Assembly (NCBI GenBank): GCA_944548615.1
Contig: OX155976.1
Coordinates: 817,954 to 881,953, forward strand
DNA: 64,000 bases
Source: Micropterix aruncella
Lineage: Eukaryota > Arthropoda > Insecta > Lepidoptera > Micropterigidae
Direction: 5' to 3'
Part shown: in pieces, positions 1 to 10,736 of the stretch
Layout: each line of letters starts with the position of its first letter
Position numbering within the stretch: the first letter of the stretch is position 1
The notes under the pieces: generated by a model
Database searches by the model: none
What the model saw: only the letters and a program-made list of their open reading frames with translations
What the model was told of the DNA's origin: nothing
Made by a program: the position numbers and the translations under genes

Positions 1-1
1 C

Positions 2-226
2 GACTGCCCTGATCTGCTCAGTTGTTTCCCGCTGAACGTTCCGTCGACCCACAGAACTCGTCGTTGTGATGTCTTCCGTCCGCCGCATTGTTCAACCAAT
101 AACGCTCTATTCTCGCCGGTGCCCCGTATAATGCACTCATATGTGAAAATTGTTAATTGCTTTGATGGTATGCTTCTCAGTAAATCACAATTCAAGCAAC
201 TCGCCTCTGCTAAAATAACTGACTAA
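2..226 (+). pseudogene. LINE reverse transcriptase C-terminus, entering from the left edge
   Basis: An open frame runs in from the left edge and stops at TAA 224-226, giving 74 residues with no start codon. The residues look like the C-terminal tail of a non-LTR retrotransposon polymerase: a THRTRR stretch, then a PRIMHSY stretch, and a final short helix containing KSQFKQLASAKI. The 3' UTR follows to about 419, with an AATAAA at 402 and an A-rich tail, so this is the 3' end of a LINE on the plus strand. The frame is intact as far as visible. The clade is uncertain (jockey/CR1-like tail). No catalytic motif lies in the window. Confidence 0.55.
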
Positions 227-419
227 AAAAAAAAAAATAAACACCAAACTGAAATTAAAATAAAATATTTAAGGTATTAGAATAGTATAACAAAATAGGT
301 AAATTATGAATAAGTAGAAAACGTTTTTAGATTTATATCAAATAACTTAATGTAATATTATCTCTAGTACGTAAGACTGATGTAAATCTGTTGTTTTTTC
401 AAATAAAGAGAAAAAAAAA
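227..419 (+). repeat. LINE 3' UTR with poly(A) signal and A-rich tail
   Basis: AT-rich sequence directly after the stop of the upstream LINE frame. AATAAA lies at about 402 and is followed within 10 bases by a run of A, as expected for a retroposed 3' end. Confidence 0.5.
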
Positions 420-424
420 TCCAT

Positions 425-830
425 TGGAAACGTCAAAATTTTTTTTCGACAAATCATCAAAATTTTTATTGGTTTTTATGAGCTAATATCTAAATATTTT
501 TGTATGTAAATAAGCTAAACGAAATATTACTTTGATAGATATTGTAATAAAGATCACAATAATATTTAAAATTCCTAAATAGGGCTTCGTATTTTTCCGT
601 AAGGCAAGTACAAGTTAGAAATGCCGAGTTTTTTTTCACTTTTTCGATTTTCTCATATTTATTCATAATTATATAATTGTTTTACAAAACGATATTTCAA
701 TATTCTATATACTAAATTTCAATGCAATCATTGCACAGTTATTCTTTTTATGATTTCTATAGTAGTTCCATAGTTATAGTATTTTTTGTCGAGCGCGGCG
801 ATATTGCAAGAAATTCCAATAAATTGCCAT
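425..830 (+). mobile_element. piggyBac-like MITE, truncated at both ends
   Basis: Matches the internal and right parts of the copy at 60258-60946 (shared blocks include ATGCCGAGTTTTTT and CGAGCGCGGCGATATTGC). The left end with CCCTTCGG and the right end with CGAAGGGTTAA are both missing. It lies against the A-tail of the upstream LINE on one side and a Penelope fragment on the other. Confidence 0.55.
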
Positions 831-859
831 ATACAAACAAAGAAAATAATCAGTTGAGT

Positions 860-1070
860 CACCCCATGACTTTTTCGCCAAGTAGCCAAGGACCGGGAAG
901 CCGCCCCACCGCCATCATTATAATCTGCGCAGAGGCAGCGGTTTGCCGCTTACCTACCCCCGGAAGCGGGGGTAAGCGGCATGGATTAACTGTGCTTCAT
1001 TCTGGACAACGGCGATTTCAACATCGCCGAAACGTCGAGTTCTACGAAATTGAAATTTTACATGTTGGTT
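860..1070 (+). mobile_element. Penelope-like element 3' end fragment
   Basis: Diverged match to the end of the Penelope copy at 22472-23372: the CCGCCCCACCGCCAT block, the GCAGCGGTTTGCCG block, then ACAACGGCGATTTCAACATCGCCGAAACGTCG. No open frame survives. Confidence 0.5.
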
Positions 1071-1490
1071 CAGTTCCAAGACAATGCATTTTTATGGTAA
1101 GCATGACCTGATTCTGCACCCAGGATTGGCTTCCGACGAGGGGACTCATCAACGGTCAACAGCAGAGACATAAAAATTTATGTACGCATTTAATTGTAAT
1201 AGCCCGTTATAAGTTTCATCATAGCATGGCTACTGCACCCAGGGTTGGCTCTTAACGAGGGAACTGCTCAACGTTCAACAGCACAGGTAAGAAATTTTGT
1301 ATACCCATGCATTTATGACAGCCCGCTCTAAATTTTCCCATGACATGGCTGCTGCACCCAGGGTTGGCTCCCGACGAGGGAACTCCTCAACGGTCAACAG
1401 CAGAGAAACGAAATTTTGTATACGCATTCAATTATGATTGCCCATTCTAAGTCCACTATGACATTGCTGCTGCACCCAGGGTTGGCTCAG
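1065..1490 (+). repeat. 119-bp minisatellite array
   Basis: Four units, each carrying CTGCACCCAGGxTTGGCT, start at about 1115, 1233, 1352 and 1471, a spacing of 118-119. Each also holds a CTCAACGGTCAACAGC block and a TATACGCATT block. Units differ by roughly 10 percent. The same unit recurs, often inverted, at 2425-2780, 21090-21840, 28735-28920 and 46815-47012. Confidence 0.8.
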
Positions 1491-1999
1491 GACAGAGCAT
1501 TTTAATAAAAACTTGTTTTTAAAAATGTTTTTTTTATACATATTTTTTTAATTTGATAAATTACTGTTCTTGTTTCATTTTTGTTTTTATTTTATGACTA
1601 TATGCTCTTTCCATTTTACTATCACATTGCTACCATGGATCCAACGTTAATCGAAACTACGAGGAACCGCCGAAATCTGTAAGACCCACCTGAGTTAGGC
1701 GTGGGGACAAACAGCTGACTATCGTGTCATTATAAATCGTTAGTCGGTTCTCTACATTTACATATTCGTAAATCAATATGCGGCTATTGTTAGAATTAAA
1801 ATATGCAAAAGAGGTTGAATATAGGATGGATTCGTATATCAGGCATATACTTAGAAATGTACAGTAATTATAGTAAGTAGAAGTAATAATTAAAGTGGTA
1901 CATATTTCTCTACATGGACTGAGGATTTTTATTTACCTTGCATTGTTTGTTAGTTTTTTGTCAAGTAAAATACAAAATAAATTAGAACCACTTCCTCTT
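1491..1999. other. AT-rich stretch, nothing assigned
   Basis: No open frame with protein likeness and no terminal repeats seen. Confidence 0.4.
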
Positions 2000-2160
2000 A
2001 TCCTATGAAAGAGAACTCCATCATTCATGAACCGATGACCGGGTCTACTCTTTTATTTAAAAGGCTGTACTTCCAGATTGGTCCCATTTTTATCTAAATC
2101 CTGTTCTCATGATGGGATCCATAAGGAATTGAGGGAACTCCTCAAATATTATCATATGAT
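2000..2160 (-). repeat. Flanking module of the 119-bp repeat family
   Basis: Reverse-complement match to the non-tandem module found at 2830-2930 (GGACCAATCTGGAAGTA, ATTCCTCATGGATC). It marks one edge of the same composite repeat. Confidence 0.5.
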
Positions 2161-2424
2161 TTTTTTTGTTTTACGTTTTGGTTGATTTTTTAAGATTTTC
2201 TTGATTTTTTTCTTAAAAGATGCTGGTAAACGTGGGCAACGTTTTTAATTGTAACGAAATGGTTACATGTACATATATATCCTCTCATATAAACATTATA
2301 AAATACTAAATGCCTGTTTACCTGTAACAAAAATCACTTTGACTTTTTACCATATAATAGACAACATTTTAACAAAAAAAAAACGACTACCAACATTTTG
2401 TATAACTGCAGTAGCTATATCATA

Positions 2425-3060
2425 GCGATACTAAGAACGGGCTATCATAATTGAATGCGTATACAAAATTTTTTGTCTGTCCTGTTGACCGTTGAGGAGT
2501 TCCCTCGTTGGAAGCCAACCCTGGGTGCCGCAGTCCTGTCTTGGTGAAACTTTGAACGGACTGTCGTAATTGAATGCATATACAAAATTTCTTGTATGTG
2601 CTGTTGACTTTTGAGGAGTCGCTTCGTCGGGAGCCAACCCTGGGTGCTGCAACCATGTCATGGTGAAACTTAGAACGTGCTATCATAACTGAATAAGTCT
2701 ACAAAATTTCGTGTCTGTGCTATTGACCGTTGAAGAGTCCCCTCATCTGGAGCCAACCCAGGGTTTAGAATCAGGACATGCTTACCATAAAAAACGCATT
2801 GTTATCAGAATTGAACACACATGTAAATTTTTAATTTCTCCTGATAATATTGGAGGAGTTCCCTCAATTCCTCATGGATCTTATCATCAAAACAGGATAT
2901 TGATAATAATGGGACCAATCTGGAAGTATATCTTTTCAAATAAAAAAAAAAACCAAATCGGTTTATAAACGGCAGAGTTCTGAAACAAACATTAAAAAAA
3001 AGATACAACCGAATTGATAAACTCCTCCATTTTGAAGTCGGTTTAAAAGGCTTAAACACC
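2425..3060 (-). repeat. 119-bp minisatellite array with its terminal module
   Basis: Three units in the orientation opposite to 1065-1490 (TACAAAATTT blocks at about 2461, 2580 and 2699, spacing 119). They are followed by a non-tandem module that ends in an A-rich stretch and GAAGTCGGTTTAAA at about 3040. The same order (array, module, GAAGTCGGTT) is seen twice in 21060-22135, so array and module belong to one mobile unit. Confidence 0.7.
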
Positions 3061-3620
3061 TAAAGTTCATACTCCTTGCCAGTTCTTAACCAAATCATAT
3101 ATTTCTTTTTTTATTTTCCCTTGATCTATATAGCAAGTTTTTCCGTATAGAGAGAAAAAAAAATACCCAAATATGAGTCTTATGGTCTTAGAATTCCCTT
3201 TGAAGAACGATATTTGTTTTTCCGGAAATCTCACTACGTTAGCGCTTTCGAGCGTATTATTGTTGGTAAGAGTTCCTTGGTGGCAGGTGGCAGGCGTGTC
3301 GCTGCAATTGTCAATTTCGCCGGTATATTCGATTGACCCGGTTGGCTAGCTGGCGCCAAGCAGGTGCGCCCACTATCTCGGCAAACAGACATTTTGTTTG
3401 TAGCAGCGCCGCCAACGGCACACTGTAAATACGCGACGCAGCGCGCCGGAGGGGCACTGTAACAGCCTTACTCAAGAAACGCCAGATAACTCCACTTTAT
3501 TTATTTACTTTACTTTTTTCGACAGCATACTGGCTGCATACGTGCATACAGCATACGTGCATACAGCATACGACAACATACAGCATACGTGGTGCGAACA
3601 TTGCTTGATTGAGATAATTA
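3061..3620. other. Mixed segment with short GCATAC tandem repeat
   Basis: A GC-richer island at 3270-3470 and a short GCATACGT-type repeat at about 3535-3595. No protein likeness found. It could hold single-copy host sequence. Confidence 0.35.
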
Positions 3621-4323
3621 TCTATACTAATATTATAAAGAGGTAAAGTTTGTGAGGTTGTCGGAAGTAATCTCTGGATCTACTGAACCGATTTTGAAAA
3701 TTCTTTTACCAATAGAAAGCCACGTTATTTGTGAGTATCATAGGATATATATTATTCCGAAAAATAGAAGACTTTTTCGTGGTAGTCGGATTTCCAAAGT
3801 AAGTCGGAAAAAACGGTCGAACGAAAATGTTTCTAACGAACGCTGCCTTAACGATGAGAGATATATGATTAAGTTCTAGAGAAAAGTTGTAGATCTTGAT
3901 AATGCCTACAAAAAAGTCAGTTACAGCATATGTCTCACTTTTATATTTAAGTAACAAAAAGTAGTATTTTATATTAAACAAATAATTTAAACATATTTCT
4001 TGGTCATATTATCAACAATTATGAATTATTATCTAAATAAGTAAATTGATCGTATCAAGTATTTAAAACAAAAGACTTTTCCCTTTACTGCATAAATGGT
4101 TAAAGAGATAAGACACTCACAAATAAGACACTCACAAGAAGACACACACAAATAACGGTAATATAGTCAAATTGGCATGCAAATACATATGCAGTAAAAA
4201 TATAACCCTTCTTTTGGCAGTCAGGAAATAAATCATAGCACTCAGTACTAACCAAACCACACTCATAATTTCATCACAAGTAAAAAGTTTTACCGCCCAA
4301 CGAAGTGGGCACGGGTCAGCTAG
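3621..4323 (+). mobile_element. Non-autonomous Helitron, complete
   Basis: Starts TCTATACTAATATTATAA after an A at 3620 and ends GGGTCAGCTAG before a T at 4324, the A|T insertion rule of Helitrons. A 3' hairpin (GCCCA, loop, TGGGC) lies at about 4295-4310, some 10 bases before the terminal CTAG. At 703 bp there is no coding capacity for Rep or helicase. Further copies lie at 30363, 43040 and 50740, and partial ones at 24209 and 39166. Confidence 0.85.
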
Positions 4324-4694
4324 TATTTTATAAATATACCATTAACCCTGATGTCAAGAATGAAATTTACATTAGATATTGAAATAATTCTGAAACTTCA
4401 ATGCGGGAGATAAGGCGAAGCGCAAAACTATGATATGTAGTTGGTAACTGAAGCGAAACACGTCAATGCACCCGCAAGCCCGACTCACTGCTCTCTCGGT
4501 ATATAGCCCCTGACAGTCCGTCCCACTCGTCGGGTGTCGGATTCGTTTTATAATCGGATGTCGCCGCATCTGTTCATAATACTTAGTCGGATGTCGGATG
4601 CTATTTGGAGGCAATCGGTACTCTCCAGGAAGCGATTATGCGCGATGGACGTCGACGAAGCTTTTGTTGTGACGCAATATTTAAAAAGCTCAAC
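4324..4694. other. Unassigned GC-mixed segment
   Basis: Contains a GTCGGATGTCGG-type short repeat at 4540-4595. No element ends or convincing protein seen. Confidence 0.3.
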
Positions 4695-4830
4695 GGTCTG
4701 GCAACTAGGATTTTACTACGACTACGGTCGACTACTGGCGACTACTGGCGACTACTGGCGACTCTGGTCTGGCAACTAGGATTTTACTACGACTACGGTC
4801 GACTACTGGCGACTACTGGCGACTCTGGAT
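4695..4830 (+). repeat. 71-bp tandem duplication containing a 10-bp repeat
   Basis: The block beginning GGTCTGGCAACTAGG occurs at 4695 and again at 4766. Inside each block the 10-mer GACTACTGGC is repeated two or three times, so the copies differ by one 10-bp unit. Confidence 0.75.
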
Positions 4831-4959
4831 TTTACTACAAAACGCAACATTTAGATGGTAAGAATAGTTTTATAAAAATAATAATCTTCTCTTATTAAGG
4901 TCAATTAAACAAAAGAGACTTTAGTGGTATAACCGTATGACAGCGCACTGTAGATGGCG

Positions 4960-5128
4960 CTCTAAACACGCCTATAGCATTAAATTCTACAGTTTACTCC
5001 CTATTACTATCAAACAACTGGAGGACAAACAATTAAAAAAAAACATTGAGGAGATGCTGATAGGCCACCCTTTCTATAATCTGACCGAATTCGAGGGCCA
5101 TGACTTTGCAAATATTTTACCAATTTGA
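4960..5128 (+). pseudogene. LINE reverse transcriptase C-terminal tail
   Basis: About 55 residues with the pattern FYSLLPITIKQLEDKQLKKN and then GHPFYNLTEF, followed by a TGA. It fits the last helices of jockey/CR1-type polymerases (LP.xIK.L, then a K-rich helix, then AFYSVEEF-like). The upstream end joins unrelated sequence, so it is a 5'-truncated insertion. A second copy of the same tail lies at 25455-25540 (TTIGQLEDIKLKKN). Confidence 0.5.
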
Positions 5129-5379
5129 ATGATAATTATGTATGTACTTCTAGTATTTAAATGTAAGATTTAGCTTTAGTTTGATTATTTAACAATTTAC
5201 TTTTTTATTATTGTGTGTTTGACTGACTATTTTAATTATTGTGTGTTTAGTAGGTATCCATTAGAATTATTGAATAAGCCTTTATTTTGTTAAATAAGCC
5301 TTTATTTTGTTTTGTAATACGATTCTACGACGAATAACTTTTAGTAGGTTCCAAAGTTTCTTAGATACTATATATATAA

Positions 5380-5636
<257 letters not shown>

Positions 5637-5809
5637 TAATTATTATATGTATGTTAAGTAAAGATTAAAGTAGTAATGATACTTACTACTTAAAACACAA
5701 ATATTTTGACACATCCAAGAGCGGTTTTTAGCCGCCAATTGGACATGACATAAATGTAATGTAATGTAATGTATAGGCGTGTTTAGAGCGCCAATATTTC
5801 GACCAATAT

Positions 5810-5945
5810 TTCCAGATTAAAATATGACTACTGCACCGATTTCAACCTTAATCATTTCAACTCTTGCCAGGACCAATCGGATCAAGCATTTGGGCTCTAT
5901 CGTGGAGGAATACACAAATACATACAGGCAGCCGGACGGCCAGAC
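5810..5945 (-). repeat. Fragment of the CTTTCCTGGCAAGGAAAGT repeat family
   Basis: Reverse-complement match to the body of the repeat at 59144-59735 (AATATTTCGACC, CAATCGGATCAAGCATTTGG, CTCTATCGTGGAGGAATAC). Confidence 0.5.
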
Positions 5946-6120
5946 AGACACACATCATCATCATAAGCCGGTAGACGTCCACTATTGGCCATAGGCCTCC
6001 CCCATAGAATGCCATGACGAGCGGTCTTTAGCCGCCTCCATCCACCTCCGAATTTGATTCTCCGGCAGACCTCTTTGTCGAAGTTGAGTCTGCCTGATAG
6101 ACATACAGGCATACTTCTGG
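5946..6120 (-). pseudogene. RTE-type LINE 3' end
   Basis: Read on the minus strand, the frame gives AAKDRSSWHSMGEAYGQ, then a stop where Gln is expected, then WTSTGL and a stop, followed by an (ATG)n tail. This is the conserved C-terminus of RTE-clade polymerases (a D-R-S-x-W segment, G-E-A-Y-V-Q-Q-W-T-S) with its usual ATG tandem tail. One in-frame stop breaks the frame. Only the last 60 residues or so are present. Confidence 0.7.
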
Positions 6121-6287
6121 GATATTTCCGTCTTCATCTCGAAGAACACATTTTAGCGAAATCACAATACTTCCCCTTCTCGTCGGTTGGTGGGCAGCGA
6201 AAGTAAAACGTGGCAGATGGCACTGATAATTAAATGTTATTATCGTTATCTTTGGTTAAATCGTTGGGTTTGCACAACCAATTAGTC

Positions 6288-6866
6288 TGTAATGGCCCCT
6301 AAGTCCATTACGTGCGATCAACAAATGCATCGATATCCAGTGAAATCCACTGACACAATTCAGCTATTATTGTTACTCGTGCAGCGATGAATCAGCACGA
6401 TGGAACAATACTTTTACTCGGAATATTTTGAATTGCATCATTTCCCGGCCTATATAAACCGGCGGAAAAGCAACCAAAGTATCATTCCCCTAGTGATCAC
6501 CTTCCCCAAGGTTGCGACGGCATACCCGGCACTCTCTCTCACGAGTTAGGTCAACGGGTCCGGCTCCTTGGTTTCCTTTCCTTATCTTACCCAGTCACGA
6601 AGCATCAGTCTGCAATCCCACAGACTCGAGCCGTGCCTAGTACAAGATACTAGGAGCACACATACAATCCTCATCCATATATCCTCGTAACCGCAGTCGC
6701 GAATCAGTACACTCGGGAAGCGTTATAACTGGCAATATCAAACCTTCAATCAATAAATACCGTCTACTTCATTCAAAACCGCCTTTCAATACGGAGATAA
6801 TTCGTCAGTTGATAGCACCAACTCACACCGCACAAGTTGGAGTCTAGTGAGGGGTGGTCCCTCACA
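6288..6866 (+). mobile_element. Solo LTR, Ty3/gypsy-like size and duplication
   Basis: Starts TGTAATGG and ends CCTCACA, flanked by the 4-bp direct duplication AGTC at 6284-6287 and 6867-6870. A TATATAAA promoter box lies at about 6450 and an AATAAA signal at about 6752, both on the plus strand, so the LTR reads left to right. No second LTR or internal retroviral-type coding region is nearby, so this is a recombined solo LTR. The 4-bp duplication favours the gypsy group; the superfamily is otherwise inferred. Confidence 0.7.
6450..6457 (+). promoter_or_regulatory. TATA box of the solo LTR
   Basis: TATATAAA in the middle of the LTR, about 300 bases before the AATAAA signal. Confidence 0.5.
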
Positions 6867-6870
6867 AGTC

Positions 6871-7539
6871 GTTTATAGAAAACCATTAATTATCAATGTT
6901 ATTGGATACTTTTAAATGTAAGTGGATTATTTCTTAGACTTCTATTTTTTATTTTTTATTTCCTAGACTTGTAATTAACAATATAAGTAATAAGCAGGAG
7001 TGCTATGTGCTTATAACCTGCGGTTGTAAACATGAAATTGAAATTATACGAACTGTGGGCAAACTGTATAGAACCATTTTGTACAAAAACACCTTACATA
7101 CATTTATGCAATAAAAATCTATTCTATTCTACTACATTATACTATACATGTTAAATTGATATTAGTTTGTTCGTTTATTAAGAAGGTTGACATATCGTAC
7201 TAAGAGTTGAGCAATCTAATTAAATATATAATTAATGATTGTGGATTGGCCCAGTCGTAACAATATCATCAATACCATCTTATATCATCGATTGAAAATG
7301 AATAAGAAAAAATATTTAAAATATATAAGTATCACATACTTTGATTTTTCGATTTTTCCTCAATGTGGAATTGTCCACTTACGCTTTTCCTGCGCTGCCC
7401 TCCTTTATGGTGCGGCCGTAACGAGTTGGTACTCGTAGCGGGGTATATTAGCCTCTTTATTCTGGGGGGAGGAGGGCCCGGACTTGTTTGTCCGCAAACA
7501 TTGTTACCGACGGACGTCCGCGTCGCTCCGGTCATTCTC
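6871..7539. other. AT-rich sequence with a probable LINE 3' tail near 7130
   Basis: 7020-7135 ends in AATAAAAATC and a short ATTCT tandem repeat, like other LINE tails in the window. The rest is unassigned. Confidence 0.35.
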
Positions 7540-7670
7540 CACTCAAATAAGGCCTACGATTCGTTGCCTTCGGCACTATTACCGCTTTTTTTAACGAACT
7601 ACCCGACAATCTGACGCCCCGATTCCAGCTAATATTGAGAGACTTGTATAAGGCTGTTACGGAGTTAAAT
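7540..7670 (+). pseudogene. LINE reverse transcriptase fragment, motif A region
   Basis: One frame reads SNKAYDSLPSALL and another continues NELPDNLTPRFQLILRDLYK. Together these resemble palm motif A (K-A-Y-D-S, with the catalytic Asp) and the following helix of a non-LTR polymerase, separated by a frameshift near 7595. About 40 residues are recognisable. The sequence around it (7380-7540) is GC-richer, with no further motif seen. Confidence 0.45.
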
Positions 7671-8125
7671 TAAACAGCTTAAGTGAGAGTTTGCCTTGCG
7701 CATACTATATTAGAAATACGGTGTCTTCCTTCGAAATTATTTTTTCTTTCCCTGCCCACTAACCAACGAAGAGGGAAAGTTTTTATTTATTATTTATTTT
7801 AATTTTATTGTAAACTTACAAATAGTAAATACAAGATACGAACATGTTCAAAACCTAATTAATCAAAACTAATTAAATATCATTTGAAATGTTTACAACG
7901 CTTGCATAACAAATTATGTTAGAAATAACATAAATACGTTGATAGATCCTTTACATATTGTATCAAAAACATGACAAGTTTTGTTACAAGGTCTATTCGA
8001 CACGATATCGCTATTGCAAGCGACAACAGAAAATGTTGGAGAGCTCCTCGTTAGTCGCGGTGGCATACGAAATTGAACATTTGCTAGACAAGCCGGGCTG
8101 TCTAGTCGAGTGTACAGAAGCTTAT
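7671..8125. other. Unassigned, mostly AT-rich
   Basis: No protein likeness or element ends seen. Confidence 0.3.
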
Positions 8126-8138
8126 GGAGACACGTTAT

Positions 8139-8805
8139 CTTGCGGTGTCGACTACAACCGGCAAGCCCGTCACCACAGGACGTTTTAACGATTAGTCGTT
8201 CTGTCGCCCTGCAGTGAACGTAGAAGACTTTGGACAGTACAATTCTACGTCCAGCTACGTCACAACCCGTGAGAGTCCAACGCCTTACCGCGAGTGAGCC
8301 AGGAATAAACCCGGCGGGCTCGATATACTAGCGCCCTCACTTCCATTTGTGACCAGATTTCTCCGGTCTCTCGATTAGTTCCGAGTTCGAGGTCGCTTGC
8401 GCGGTCCTCTCCCTTACGAAGCGGTGAAACGGAGTGCACCGAATCTTTCGCGGACCAAGGCGTCCTTTGCCCGACTCTGAACCGGGATCGGATGGCCAAT
8501 GGTCATTTCAAGAGCAGTCGCCATAAGGTAGACAACTACCCCCGCTCTATAGGAAACAATACAGTTCCCAGACTCCCCCGATTGTTAGTCGGAGAGCACA
8601 ATCGATTAACTTGCGGCGCTCGGTGCGCAGACCGTCCAGGAGCGCCAGAGGATTGATTCCCAGGGGAGACTGGTTGACCCAGTGTCCTACCCAGGCTCGC
8701 ACCCCATGCGTGGAGGCCATCGGATGGGTGTTGACCCGTGAGTGTGACCGACCCTGAAACAGAATGGGTCTTCGTGGCCAACTCAGCAAGGGCCCATTAG
8801 CTCCC
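8139..8805 (-). mobile_element. GCR element, full-length copy
   Basis: Unclassified 667-bp GC-rich element, flanked by the 13-bp duplication GGAGACACGTTAT at 8126-8138 and 8806-8818. On its sense (minus) strand it begins GGGAGCTAATGGGCCC and ends in a pair of hairpins and GACACCGCAAG. There are no terminal inverted repeats and no poly(A). Open frames on both strands are short, overlap each other and resemble nothing known. Target duplication size, lack of inverted repeats and variable 5' truncation in other copies point to target-primed retroposition. Confidence 0.8.
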
Positions 8806-9259
8806 GGAGACACGTTATATCAATAATAGTCCTTCGTGTTTTTAAGTCTATGAGGTTGAAGTGAGAAAGCCGCTCTACATAACCTTTCAGAATATTTTTG
8901 AGGCCACATTTGCTCGACAGCATGCGAGCGAATTTCGTATTGTGAAAGCGCATTTTTTTTCAAGTCTAGCTGCCAAATATCTGACATCTTTCTGGCTGCC
9001 GACACCTCAATACACATGTAGGGACTATTAAATATGTGGACACATTCAGAACCGACACAGATAGTTCTTTAAAAAAGTCTCATTTAGCGGTTGATTAGTA
9101 AAGGAAGAACGGAAACTGAAAGTATCCTCATGCCATTTCAAAAATAACAGCACATTTACACACACACAATTTATATACCCTAACATCTCTAACAATATAA
9201 ATAACCTATCTATACGTAAACAAGAGTGAAACCAGCTTTTTATTTTTGTAAGATAATAT

Positions 9260-9530
9260 TTTGTACTTGGATTTATTTTATAAATATTTTGTACTGTAAC
9301 TTTTATTATTTAATACAACTTTTATTCTGATTTTTATTGATTATTTTGTTAATTTTCTTTATTGTTTGTTTTGTTGTTCATTCACTATAACGGTTTCAAT
9401 TTAATTTTCAATACACATCTTTTTTATTAAACTAAACTTTAAATTTATAAAATAAAATATTATCATATAAAATTAGCGTTTTCTTAGGAACAGGCCTGCC
9501 TCGTTAGGAGTGAAGCAAAATCATTCTGTA
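9260..9530 (+). repeat. LINE 3' UTR-like fragment
   Basis: AT-rich, ending with an AACAGGCCTGCCTCGTTAGG block that resembles the blocks near the 3' ends of the LINEs at 18600-18935 and 28921-29870. Confidence 0.35.
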
Positions 9531-9565
9531 AAATAAAATCCCAAATATATTTTTTAAAATTAATA

Positions 9566-9700
9566 AATGCGCTGGGAAAGTACGGCCTGAAGATTAGTAG
9601 GATCAAGACAGAGTATATGAAATGCCCTATCAGCAGAGGCACTACACCTTCAATCACTACACGGAGACACTATACTTCTTTCAAGTTAAAGCCCTCTAGA
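9566..9700 (+). pseudogene. RTE-type LINE reverse transcriptase fragment
   Basis: The frame reads LGKYGLKISRIKTEYMKC, which matches the conserved segment after the YxDD box of RTE-clade polymerases (L-x-x-x-G-L-K-I-S-R-x-K-T-E-Y). Only about 40 residues are present, and the flanks are tandem repeat. Confidence 0.65.
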
Positions 9701-9930
9701 TAAGTCGGGATAGGCACCCACGTAAGAAGAAGAATAGCGAAAAAAAAAGAATATTTTCGTCCGAAACTTTATACATCTTGAGTAGTTATGTATGAATTAC
9801 AGCACTATAGATAAGGCGGGATAGGAACGCTCGAAAGAAGAAGAATACCGGAAGAAGAAGAATATTTTCGTTCAAAATCTAATACATCCTGAGTACTTGG
9901 GTATCTATTTAAGCACTCTCGATAAGGTTG
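9693..9930 (+). repeat. About 109-bp tandem repeat with GAA runs
   Basis: Two units and a partial third, with GATAAGxCGGGATAGG at about 9700 and 9810 and GATAAGG at about 9919. Each unit contains AAGAAGAAGAAT and TACATCxTGAGTA. Confidence 0.65.
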
Positions 9931-10592
9931 TGTCACCCCAAGACTTTCCCGGCAAGGAGTCAGGGACTTATTTCATGTGAATATTTATTTCACAAATAAA
10001 GTCAATGAGTGGAAAGTGTTAATATGCGACGCAATGAAAATTTGAATTTCTAACGCTCGTCATCTAATTCAATTTAATAATCAAATTGCAAACGCGGGTC
10101 TCCGTAAGCCTTCGAATTCGAATTTGGAACGATCCACGCATCGCAAGCGTTGCCGATTTTAGTGACTTTACCAAATAATTAATGTATGGCAGACTTTAAA
10201 CATTACGGCTTAAAATAACATTACGACTATAAATTTGAGGTTTATTTATAATATATCTAATATATTTAGAACTAGTACCTAAAATATTATGAAATTAATA
10301 TCAACCAAAATCTCGCAATATGATTTCGACCCAACGAGGCACCTGTGTACCTACTGAATTTCAAGTTTCTAAGTCAAATATTTCGAGATCGAAGTATGAC
10401 TAGCGCGACTTCTGGTGGACCAATTTCAACCACAATCTTTCCAACTCTTGCCATGACGAAATGATGCCTTCATGCCAAATTTCAGTTCAATCGGACGAAG
10501 CATTTGGCCTCTATCGTGGAGGAATACAGACAGATAGACAGGCAGATACTAATAAGTGCGTCCAAAATACTTTCCTTGCCAGGAAAGTAAAA
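9926..10592 (-). repeat. CTTTCCTGGCAAGGAAAGT repeat family, long copy
   Basis: Starts with the reverse complement of AAGTCTTGGGGTGACACAACC and ends at the short palindrome ACTTTCCTTGCCAGGAAAGT at 10571-10590. Other copies or fragments lie at 20432-20560, 46665-47190, 59144-59735, 62220-62360 and 63520-63686. No coding frame. The family is unclassified. Confidence 0.6.
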
Positions 10593-10736
10593 ACACATTA
10601 ATAAATTTGATCAGTTTAATGCTAAATCTGATAGAAAATAGCGTCGCACTTTTTTATCCCAGTTTTTATGATGATAAAAAATTAACCTAACCTACAGCCA
10701 TATAAGTCGAAAAATTGTTTTTAAAAAACTAAGCCG

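Noticed and set aside
1065..1490. CRISPR-like regular repeats
   Set aside because: Units of 119 bp are contiguous and similar throughout, without short repeats alternating with unique spacers; the genome is eukaryotic.
8260..8813. Several overlapping frames on the minus strand, recurring at 53086-53474, 56457-57009 and 61562-62095
   Set aside because: They are shadows of the GCR repeat, occur in multiple frames and strands, differ between copies by shifts and match no family.
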